DNA of 64,000 nucleotides from Lentinus brumalis. Lineage: Eukaryota > Basidiomycota > Agaricomycetes > Polyporales > Polyporaceae. The number at the start of each line of letters is the position of its first letter. Positions within the stretch are counted from its first letter, which is position 1. The notes under the pieces were generated by a model that made no database searches, was not told where the DNA came from, and worked only from the letters and a program-made list of their open reading frames with translations. Below, one piece after another: positions 36,514 through 45,919 of the stretch. The stretch is taken from NCBI GenBank assembly GCA_001792895.1, contig MARA01000001.1, forward strand, positions 1,116,001-1,180,000. The letters run 5' to 3'. Made by a program: the position numbers and the translations under genes.

Positions 36514-36531
36514 AGAAAGGTAGCACGGGGG
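36514..36531 (+). repeat. Left target-site duplication of the LINE
   Basis: The 18 bases AGAAAGGTAGCACGGGGG match the bases after the poly(A) tail exactly. The first A is ambiguous because the tail is also A. Confidence 0.85.
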
Positions 36532-38138
36532 CTCCTCTTCCACATACCACCACCACGGTCGGTTCTCCCACGGTCAATGGCAAATGGAGCTGCTACACCG
36601 TGTGGTTTTCTGCTATGAATACAGTTCCCCAGCGGCCGTTATCGCAGGCCCGACATCTGCTGTCCAGAGAACGAGCCTTCATCACGCTCAAGTAGTAAAT
36701 GAGGCAACGTATTACGCCTGTATCTCTGTCAGGGTGCTCTGCACCTAGCCCTACGAGGCCCAGGCTTCCAGCCTCCCGCTGCTATTGCAGCGCTCTTACC
36801 TGTATGCCTACAGGCTCGCTATGACCACGACCCGTCCCTCCCCTCTAAGGGCGACGAGGCTCCGTCGTGCATGCTACGAGACGGCACGTCTCAGGCGCGC
36901 CCCAGCCAAAACAACACGGGAGCACCGGATAAGGCCCCACGACGCGATCAAACGTTGCCCGATGCAACGCAACCATGTGCGTCCCTGACCGACGCGAACG
37001 CACGGTGCTTAACGTGCCACTCCCCGACTGGTTACGTGCCCGTGACGTATCGGACGAACGCTATGCGAGGCCCCCTAAGTCGCACGCAGCAACGCTGGGC
37101 GTTCTGCCTGTCGCCGCGTGCAAGCTAGCGCCATTCATGGAGAAGACGGCGACTCACGTCGAACTGCAGAGCCGGGCCGTCCATACAAGTCCTCCGGCTA
37201 GCAGATGGTGCGGGCGACACGACACGGCGAGAACTCCCTCGACGCCCGATCTTAGAGGCAGCCCATGCGAGGCTCTGTCAATATATCTAACACGGTCTGA
37301 GTCTGGCTGCGAGAAACAAGAGTGTAGAAGCTCCATGCAGCCATACATACTCGGCGTAACTGCCTGAAACTCTGAACTCCCCGCGATGGCCGCGGCCGAG
37401 GTCCGGTCTAAACTCCGTCCTTGAGAGTTGCTCTTGTGGCCCACGGCACGAGCGGCTGTGATCCTGCTGCTCCTCACCACCTTGCCTCTGAGTTCAGCGA
37501 TGTGCTATGGCAGCTACTTCGGTCGTGAGGCTGTGACATAGGAACTGGAATTCTGACGAGCAACGCCCCGCTCTGTGCAGCCCCGCAAGCCGCGACGTCC
37601 GGCCCGTAGCCGTTCCGGGCTCGAGGGTTCGACTCCTCGTCGGGCAAACAGTTAGAGCATGAACATAGTACCTCCCTGCCTCTGCACGGAAATCGGCTGG
37701 ACAGACTGAACCCCAGCTCTGTGTAGCTAGCCCGTCCAGGCAGGCCAGCGACGTGTACGGCCCAACGAGCCTGTCTCAACAGTGCTCCTCCTCCAAACCC
37801 CCGCCTTTAGCTCACGACTCAACCTGACTAACTCTTGTAAATTGACCACGTCTCCGCAAGCTCAAGTACATGGGAGTTCCCCACTGACTCTACAATCTGT
37901 GCAAGCTCTATCCATCCTCCAGCCACCTCTTCTCACATGAAGTGCTCATTCGAGCTGTATAAGTAACCAGCGCACCCGCCATCGTTCATTTCTATGCTAC
38001 TTTGGAAGTCACGGTCCACTCGGGCCGATCAGCCTGCGAGCTAAAATTTCAGAGCTTGTGCCACGTCAGAGGTGCTGCCACCTCTCAGCAAACCTCTACC
38101 TCCTCCTCATCCTCCGCTTCAACTCAGCTCTCTGCTTG
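36532..38138 (+). other. 5' leader of the LINE
   Basis: About 1.6 kb before the first credible ORF. Only short, overlapping open frames occur. It likely contains an internal promoter, but no known box is obvious. Near 37,620-37,646 there is a T-arm-like segment (ttcgactcctcgtcgggc) that does not complete a tRNA. Confidence 0.4.
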
Positions 38139-38741
38139 ATGGAGCAGAGACACATAGGCTTCTACACGGCGGTAGTCCGACACGTAGCTCAAGGTGTCGG
38201 CGATAACCCCGACACTCTCTTGCTGATCGAGTCCCCCATAATCCGAATCTGCGACAAAGTCAAGCTCAGACTCTACACTCGCGATTCCCGCTACTACACG
38301 CACCTTGGGTGGTTCGAGGTAGAACGAACCAGGACTGTGGAAGGAGACGAGTTCGAGTTCGTCCTGAAGCGGGCTGGTTGGGATATGGAGGACGAGGAAC
38401 GCCTTCAAGGCGAGAGGCATCTACTCCTGGCAGGGAGGGCATCAGTAGAGGACAGATGGTCGCTGAGGACGTTCATACCGAAAATCTTTGGAATCTGGAA
38501 AGGAGCGGGCAAAGGATCGACGCCGATCCCGCGTTTCTTTCCACCAACCCCACCGCCATCATCCCCTACCACGCCATCGCACTCTGCGACCTCGCTGACA
38601 TGGTCGCAATCGACAGCCCACAGCAGTAACTCTGCATCCTCCAGGCAAAACGTAGGAAGCAGGACAGAGAGTGGCGAGCTTCCACTCCCGCCGTACGAGG
38701 GAGAGGCAAGCGAGGAACCCCAAGAAGTGAGGTCGGGATAG
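38139..38741 (+). CDS. LINE accessory ORF A, unknown function (200 aa)
   Basis: The ATG at 38,139 opens MEQRHIGFYTAVVRHVAQGV. The first 120 residues look folded, with alternating hydrophobic strands (LLLIESPIIRICDKVKLRLY, YYTHLGWFEVERTRTVEGDE, FEFVLKRAGWDMEDEE). The last 80 are Pro/Ser/Thr-rich (FFPPTPPPSSPTTPS). I recognise no family. It lies on the same strand as ORF1 and ORF2, inside the target duplications. The frame can extend 27 codons upstream without an ATG. Confidence 0.5.
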   Translation: MEQRHIGFYTAVVRHVAQGVGDNPDTLLLIESPIIRICDKVKLRLYTRDSRYYTHLGWFEVERTRTVEGDEFEFVLKRAGWDMEDEERLQGERHLLLAGRASVEDRWSLRTFIPKIFGIWKGAGKGSTPIPRFFPPTPPPSSPTTPSHSATSLTWSQSTAHSSNSASSRQNVGSRTESGELPLPPYEGEASEEPQEVRSG

Positions 38742-39186
38742 CTGTGGCGGACGCAAGGATTGCGAGAGAGAGGCGGGGGTCTCCGTCGTGGCATGAAGTC
38801 AAGGCTGGGCAATCTGATATGTCGAGAACGCACCTTACATAGTTCTGTATGACTAAGACATGCTAGCACGGCCAGCCATCGATAGCAATGTTTCTCCGAC
38901 GGTGCTGGTTGTATGGGCTGCCTAATACGGCCACCAGGCAGACACTAGCTGCTTCTGCGTAACCTGTAACCCCAACCCAACGGCTGCTACGGCGGCGATC
39001 GACGCCGCTGTGCCGGCGACCTCCCTAAAACTCTATCAGCAAGGCCGTCTACAAGCTATAAGAGCTGGAAGCGGCGCGGCTACGACTTGCCCTTGCCCTT
39101 CGTCTCACACCCCTGCCACGGTGGACCCAGCCCTCCAGTCCGCTGCAAATCACTGCCCCTCCCACGCAGCCCCTGCCGTCCGCACC

Positions 39187-39867
39187 ATGCTCAATCCCTG
39201 CCTGAGACCGACCGCTGGAGGTCGAGGAAGAGGCCAGAAGCAGGCTGACGAGCCCGTCCTAGTCTACGCTAGATGGGCGGGGAACGTTGGCGGCCGGTCT
39301 TTCCCGCCGAACCCCCTGGAGAAGAAGATACACGCATACTCCACTTCCATACTCCCTGAGAAACCCCTCTGTCTAGGGATGAGGGTTAGAATTCTCGCGA
39401 CGTCGCCAGCCTGGTACTGCGCACCGGAGGAAGATCCCGATGCATACGACACCTACGACGCGCACGTCGTCGGCACAATCACCGGGATTACTGGATGGAG
39501 AGGGAGGAAAGTGGTGTTAGAAGTGAGGAACGAGTGTTCGTTAAACACCGTCGAGGCGATCAGGCTACGCCTGCCTTTCGTCCCGGATCTGACGGTACAC
39601 CTGGACGCTGGAACGATCCCGTCTGGCCAGCGCGAGGCGCAGGAGTCGGACCTAAACACATGCGCGGTGGTTAGGGCCCCGGCGGGCGGTGCCAGATGCG
39701 GAGGATGCACGTGTAGGACCCCGTGGCGGAGCCTTGTCGGCGAGGACTTCCTCTGGGAGCCTATGGCAGACGACGTCAGTGAAAGGCCGGGGATCAAACC
39801 AGGGAAGAAGAAGTACCTCCCGATCTTCGTGAGCTGGAAGGAGGTGATGGAATCCGAGTCGCTCTGA
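39187..39867 (+). CDS. LINE accessory ORF B, unknown, possible KOW-like strand and Cys cluster (226 aa)
   Basis: ATG at 39,187; the frame is open from before 39,010. Visible features are RGRGQKQADEPVLVYARW near the start, HVVGTITGITGWRGRKVVLE, which resembles a KOW/SH3-like RNA-binding strand-turn-strand, and a cysteine cluster CAVVRAPAGGARCGGCTC (C-x10-C-x2-C-x-C) that could bind zinc. It ends KKKYLPIFVSWKEVMESESL. An RNA-binding role would suit a retroelement but is inference. I recognise no named family. Confidence 0.5.
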   Translation: MLNPCLRPTAGGRGRGQKQADEPVLVYARWAGNVGGRSFPPNPLEKKIHAYSTSILPEKPLCLGMRVRILATSPAWYCAPEEDPDAYDTYDAHVVGTITGITGWRGRKVVLEVRNECSLNTVEAIRLRLPFVPDLTVHLDAGTIPSGQREAQESDLNTCAVVRAPAGGARCGGCTCRTPWRSLVGEDFLWEPMADDVSERPGIKPGKKKYLPIFVSWKEVMESESL

Positions 39868-40270
39868 GCTCGACAGCTATCCTCCAGGACGGTACGCTAC
39901 GCTAGACTCACCTACCTCCTGTAAGACCGTGCGTCGGTTGTCTGCAGCGAACGTGGCGCCGCGCTGCTCCCAAGAGGCCGAGGATGCCGCGCTGCTAGCT
40001 AAAATGGAAATAAGCCGCCTGCGAGCATTGTAAGCGTGGCTTGAGGCAGACGAATAAGAAGTCGCACGAGCTCACAAGAGTCTCCCGGCGATCTCGAGCT
40101 CGACAACCTGAGATCTCATACCCGCCTCCACAATCCGGCAACTGCACAACGACACCCAGTCGTACACACGCACCTGTAAGCCAAAGCTCGATTGCAATAG
40201 TCCAGAGGCGTGACGAGGCCAGAAGACGAGCGATGGTGAGCGACGCAACGCGTCAGGAAGTCTAGTAGCC

Positions 40271-40303
40271 GCTCCCGGGCGGCGCGGCTGCCGGCGCGGG
40301 AGC
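40271..40303 (+). other. GC-rich inverted repeat inside the LINE
   Basis: GCTCCCG (40,271-40,277) pairs with CGGGAGC (40,297-40,303) around a 19-nt GC-rich loop that can fold further. It lies between accessory ORFs B and C. It could form a stable RNA hairpin; no known ribozyme core was recognised. Confidence 0.35.
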
Positions 40304-40683
40304 CGGTAGTAACGATGCCATGTGGTGCAAACCTACCTTATCTAGGAGATTTGCAAGCCGGCGGCCAGTCTTACCACTGCGTCGGTAACTGGGACACAGC
40401 TCGAGATCTCGCGCTCGGCGCTTTCAAACCTATAGAAAAGGATGCGACGCGACAGCGGGTAGCGCACGGTAAGCAATATCCAGCAATTCTACGACTGCTC
40501 GAAGGTGCTACCGCCTGCTTTCAGTGCCGATCGAGTCTCCAGCTGCGCCTACACTGACAGCGCGTAGTAAGAGCCCCGGCATGACTGACCGGAGCAGTAC
40601 TGGGGGTCAAATCACTAGCTTGCTCAACCCCGAGCAAGCCCAGGCTGCCCCTCCCCTCTCTATCCCGCCCTTCAAGTGCTACG

Positions 40684-41473
40684 ATGGACGGCCGCGCCTC
40701 CTCCTCCGACGCACTGAGAAAATCCCCGCACGGCATGACCGTATCTCTTCCCCCTCTGAGCGGCAGCCTGCTGCTGTTCGACCTACCTCTCTCAATCGAA
40801 GGCTCGACGAATGGAGCGCTACACGAGCTCGACGAAGATGCGACGCCGAGGCCGCCTTCCCGCAGCCTCCTGCCTGCAGATGAAGACAGGAACGCGACGC
40901 CGAAACCGGTCGGTCAACTCCTGCCGTACGTCGACGACAGTGAGGTTGTAACCCCAACCCCGGCGCCGCGTCCTCTCCCGCCTGTCGACGGCGCAGATAT
41001 TGCGTTCCCCGCCCCCGCGCCCATTCTTCTACCTCAACTGCTCTACGACGTAAACATCCTATGCCCCTTGACTCCGCCCTGGGGCCCGACGATGTACGAT
41101 GCAGTCGAAGACATCGATGAGCTCCAGCTCCCGATGCCTGCTATAACGCCAACCTGGTCTCTGCCGCCGGTAAGTTTCTGTCTGCCTGCTTCTCGGAATT
41201 CAAACGAACACAATGCAGGACATCACAATGTCGCAGACTGGAGGTGGAGGGACGCTAGATCTATCCCCCGCGACGCTACCCGCCTTCTACGAGCCTCAAG
41301 ACGCGGAGCGCACGCTGGCTGATGTGCTGCGTCCACTCACCATCACCCCCCACGGCCCTGCAGCCATTGCGACGAGGGCGAACCGCACTCAAGCCATCAC
41401 CTGGGCCCTCTTCCGTCCCCAGAACGCTCTCGTCCTCTCTCCGACATCATCCTTTGCCAGGCAGGCTGAGTAG
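40684..41473 (+). CDS. LINE accessory ORF C, proline-rich, with an apparent intron (246 aa)
   Basis: Exon 40,684-41,169 ends at a perfect GTAAGT donor and exon 41,219-41,473 follows a CAG acceptor; the join keeps frame (741 nt). The product begins MDGRASSSDALRKSP and contains degenerate repeats of about 19 aa built on TP-P--LLP-VDD (TPRPPSRSLLPADED, TPKPVGQLLPYVDD, TPTPAPRPLPPVDG). After the junction it reads DITMSQTGGGGTLDLSPATL and ends SPTSSFARQAE. Without splicing the frame ends at 212 aa. The repeat-rich part is probably disordered. No family recognised. Confidence 0.45.
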
Positions 41474-42405
41474 TCGCCGTAGAGTCACGCCGCTCCGATT
41501 GTCATCTAACTATCGTTTCCGTCCTTGTAAGACGTGGTATGCCATGCTATCGTGCTTCTCCTGCATGCGCCTCCAAGCGACTGAATCTCGCGACACGAGA
41601 ACATCTTGATGCTCGCTCAGACGTTCCCGCTATCTCTGCTAACTCCACCCCAGGTGAGGCTGTGCGCTCGCCACCGGCACATGAGCAACTGGACGAGGTG
41701 GTTAGTACCCTTCTAGAAGGCTGTCAACCGGCGACGGCAGTGATCCGACTCCCACAACCATGATATGTCTATCAGCCGCTAGCTTCAACAGTTCAGGCGC
41801 GAGCAGGCTGTACGTTTGCGCGAGCTATTGCACGATCGTGCGCTAGTATTGAGTGACCTCCCCTGACAACTGGGCCATGCGCGATCCTGGGCACACGCGC
41901 GCTGTACGCGGACGCTGCTCTAGAGGCTTCTCTTCCAGTCAGTTGAGTCAGGCCCTGGTAACATGCCGCCAGCTCTGGCACGGGCGTACGCGGATAGGCT
42001 ACAAGCAAGCCCCTCCTGAAATAGACCGTCAGGTACGCCGATAGGCATAACACAGATCAGGCCCACGTGGCTTTAACTAACAGAGTGCGTATTGGTGCCG
42101 CTACTCTGGGACTCGCCAGCAACTATCGCAACTATGTATCCTACTCTGGTCCATCTCACTCAACGACCAGTCTCGCGCTCTCCTCACCACTCTTGGCGAC
42201 CCAAATGGGCTACGCACTAGCCTTACACGCAGCTATACACGCAGAAACGATTGACCCCTGGAGACCGTCCCTCAAGCCGACAGACGACTGCAGAAGGGCG
42301 GGAATCTACATAAGTACGAGGCTCCTGAACCCGCATTCCCTCAGTCCCCATCGCTTGCTACTACGCCTATCACATTATCCCTCTCTGATCTTCCTGCTAT
42401 CTACC

Positions 42406-45400
42406 ATGGTCAAGAAGCGAAACACGGGCAATTTGTCCAAGACGAAGCAGAAAGCAGTCCCCCGGAGCATCCCCGACTCGCCGATCGTGCTCGTCCCATC
42501 TACGCCCAGTGTTCAAGACATCCCCATCGCCACGGAGGACGAGCTGACCCCGACGCCTGCGGCGCCGCCGTCGCCAAGCAGCTATGCCCAGGTAGCAGGT
42601 CTGCCGGCTGCTAGGTCCAATGTTGTTGTCTGGCCTCGGAACCCCCCAACCGTCCCCTCGTCGCCCAGCCCCCGCCATGCAACCAGTTGGCGGCTGGTCT
42701 TGGCGATGTAGCAGAGTCCACCCAGAAGCCCTTGGAGGCCATCACTCTGGTCGGTGTCACTCAGGTGGTAAGAGCTGTCCCTGCGCATGATGACATGGCG
42801 GATAAACATTCTCGCTGCACAGGATATCGAGCAAGAGGAAGACACTAGCACATCGATCTCCTCGCTCCCCTCCAGCTCACCCATCCGATTCACCGCCTCT
42901 CTATCCCCCACCCCTATCCCCGTCATGGACACAACTGCCACGCGCAGCCCTGTGCTGGCGTCCGCATCGATGGCCAGCCAAGGGACCGGGACGTACGCGG
43001 ACTTATGGGCCCAAGTCCGTACTCCAACCCTGCACGAATCCAATATCCCGTCCGCGCTGCAAACTCCTAGGACCCTTAACCCTCGTACGCAGGCCAATCT
43101 GCCGACTACGCAATGGCCGTCTGTCAACTTAGAACTGCCGGCGAGCATCGGTTTGAGCCCGGTAGCTGACGAGAACCTCCCTCCCACATCGACGCCGATC
43201 GACTCGCACCCACCTGTCGCGAGCAGGATGCGCAAGCGAAGACGTGGCGCCTCCCCGGCATCAGGAGAAAGAGCGAAGAAATCTGCCAAGAGGAAGGGGA
43301 AGGCGAGAGCCTGTGCCGCGGAGTCCAAGGACTCTACAAGCTTCCACGCAACCCAACCGAACCCGTGGGCCACATCATCCCCGCAACTGCACGCTACGTC
43401 GAGCACGCAGTTTGGCCCGGCCCCGCCGGCCTTCCTCCCCCACGCATTCCCCTCGAACAACGTCACTCCGTACGACGATTTCACCCGGGCAGGGAGTGCG
43501 AACACGAGTTTCTATGGCCGCTTCAACGAGTCGGGTTCCTACCCGACTCCCCATCGATTAAGCGACTCCCCGCCCGTGCACGAGAATCTGGCCCCGTCGC
43601 GTACCTTCTCGTGGCAACCCTTCGTGCCCCCCCACTCCTCCTCTGCCGCACCTCGGAGCTCTGTAACAAGTCCGAGACACTCAATGGACATCGATCTGGA
43701 GGACGCTGAACCTCTCTCGCCTGCCGAGAGCCTCCTCCGACGAACGATGTCTCGGGAAGCGACTGAGGCCCCTACCTCCGGAGTAGAGCCAGCTTGGATC
43801 AGAACTCTCGTCGAAGGCCTCAGAGCCGGCTATCGGACACCAGCTACATGGACGATAGAGTAAGTCGCCATCGTAGCCCGACTGTAGAAAATATCCCGGA
43901 AGAAGGCGAGATCCCCGGCATGAGTAGATCAAGCTCGATCGAGGCTAGACAGGAAGCTGAAGACCCTTTCCGGAGGCATGGTCGACTACGCGCATCGACA
44001 AACGCGTCCTCTCGGCGCGAAAACGATCGCAGTCGTTCCGGAAGCAGGCTGTCAGACGGCCACCGCCTCTCCCCTCCCCCCGGAAGTTCGCTCAATGACG
44101 TCTCGCATGTACATCCGGCACAGCTGCGCCAACCGTACCAGTCTCAGGAACCCTACCAGCCTCAGCCACTCCCGGGTCACCGTCTGGCCGCAAGCCGACC
44201 ACCCACGGAGCATAGAAGACCTGTAAACGGTATCAACAGCCTGGACGTCTTCAATGTTGGAGACGATGACAACCTTCCGGACGCAGTACGAAGAGGTGGA
44301 GCTGGCCAGGAAGGAGAAGAAGAATCCCCAACCCCGATTCCGCACGAAGGCGACCCGGAAGTACATCGACATGACCCCGAATCCCACCTACTTGGCCTGT
44401 CCGACGACTGGATCCAAGCCGTCTGGGCAGATCCCACGTATTCTAGCATAACGCTCAGCACCTTCAATCCGCGTTTCACCAGGAGCTACGGCACGAACAA
44501 ACGAACGGCTTCAGAACTACGTAGATTCATCTCCCAGATCACCGGCGAAACTTCCTTCCTCGTCATCGCGCCAGATCAAGCACCGAATCACCGAGGACGC
44601 GGGCCGGTAGAATGGGCTATTACTGGGCTGACCCGAAACGGTGTCGAACGCCTTCTCCAGCGACGGGTCTGGTCTTTCCGCCCCATCACGTTCTTCCCTC
44701 GCCGTCGGGCGCTGGAGAACCCTCACTGGCTTCTGGCTCTCGAGGGCTTCCTCGAAGACAACCACGGAAATATCGAAGCGGCGGTTAGATCCACGTTCGA
44801 ACGCCCTCAGGTGAGGCAGCGGATCATGCAGATGATTCACGCCAATCCGGAGTTCGACGCCATCCCCGCCGAGGAGGCTCTTCGACGCATCATGGCGACA
44901 CTCCGAGTCACCGTCTACACGCTCGACAACGAAACGGTGGTTGCAAACGTCTTCCTCCGATCCCCGACTCAGAGTATCCGGGTTTGGAGGCGCTGGATTC
45001 AAGAACTACGCGACTTGACCTTCGGATCATATCACACCGCCATCGCGAGGGTTCGACGGGTCTCTTCCTGCGCAGGATGCCTGGGCGTGGACCACCCGTC
45101 GCATCTGTGCCCCTTCCCTCTACTCCCGGGCTGGAATGGGCCGGCTTCAGCTGGAGGATCGTCTTACTCGGTCGACGGCCGCGACAGACGGGCTCGACAG
45201 ACGTCGGAGACCCCGCAATCCATCCCAGACGCTCCCCTCTCGCGTCGTCAGCGATACCAGGCCTCACATGGGCCAGACCACACGCAAGCAGGGCCATCAC
45301 GCTCCCGGACCACGAACAGAGATAGTGAGTGGGAGGAGGTCCCTGCGGGGCGTGGACGCGAAGGTGGTCGTGACGGCGGGCACGATCGCTACTATGAGCA

Positions 45401-45494
45401 GGGAAGACGCGGCCCTCCGCGACGCGGAAAGAAGGATGGAGCGGGACCACCGAAGTACGGTCGAGACAACTACCGAAAGGAAGGCAGACGCTAA
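42406..45494 (+). CDS. LINE ORF1 protein (CCHC-knuckle nucleic-acid-binding), two frame breaks
   Basis: Starts MVKKRNTGNLSKTKQKAVPR. A GTAAGA...CAG intron at 42,768-42,822 separates ITLVGVTQV from DIEQEEDTSTS. A long Ser/Pro-rich region follows, then a folded part (WAITGLTRNGVERLLQRRVW, ITFFPRRRALENPHWLLALE) and the knuckle CAGCLGVDHPSHLC with FPLLPGW after it, typical of fungal Tad-type ORF1. The tail is Arg/Gly-rich. The frame breaks twice, at the C-run 42,642-42,647 and at the C-run 43,769-43,772, each by the loss of one base. With both allowed for, about 1,010 codons are open. ORF1 proteins bind the element RNA and form the RNP. Confidence 0.78.
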
Positions 45495-45919
45495 CTGAGG
45501 TCGAGATGTACTTACCCTCCATGTCCCTTATACGATCCCCGCTCGCTCGTGATGACTTACTGTTCCTAGCGTACCTGGCATGTACACATCACTAGTTCGA
45601 CCTTACGAGAATCAATGAGTGGCGCAATCGACGTGGGCGCAAACGGTATCCCCGGCTGGAGACACCCCGACTCTGTCCAAGTCGAAACGGGTGGAACTTC
45701 AGAAGTGCGGCGGCACACTTTCTGAAGGGAATTTCGGACACTCGCTAGACTACATTTACTGCACCTGCGGGCGACAGGGAACCTAGCGAGAAGACGGAGG
45801 CTTATTGAAGCATGACGCCCGTCCCAGAAGCGTAAGGAGCGACTGAGTACCGCTGTTTACCCAGGAGCGAAACACGCACGTCACCCGAGGTGTAGGGAAA
45901 CACACCTAGGACCCGGGGT
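45495..45919 (+). other. Spacer between LINE ORF1 and ORF2
   Basis: 425 nt with no ORF of note. How ORF2 is translated from here is not visible: there is no overlap of the stop/start type, so reinitiation or an internal entry would be needed. Confidence 0.5.

Noticed and set aside
37615..37650. tRNA-like T-arm (gggttcgactcctcg followed by tcgggca)
   Set aside because: The T-stem has an 8-nt loop instead of 7, and no matching 5' acceptor strand, D-arm or anticodon arm was found upstream at tRNA distance.
42067..42405. Upstream extension of LINE ORF1 from 42,067
   Set aside because: The extension lacks coding character compared with the sequence after ATG 42,406, which begins a basic start typical of ORF1 proteins.
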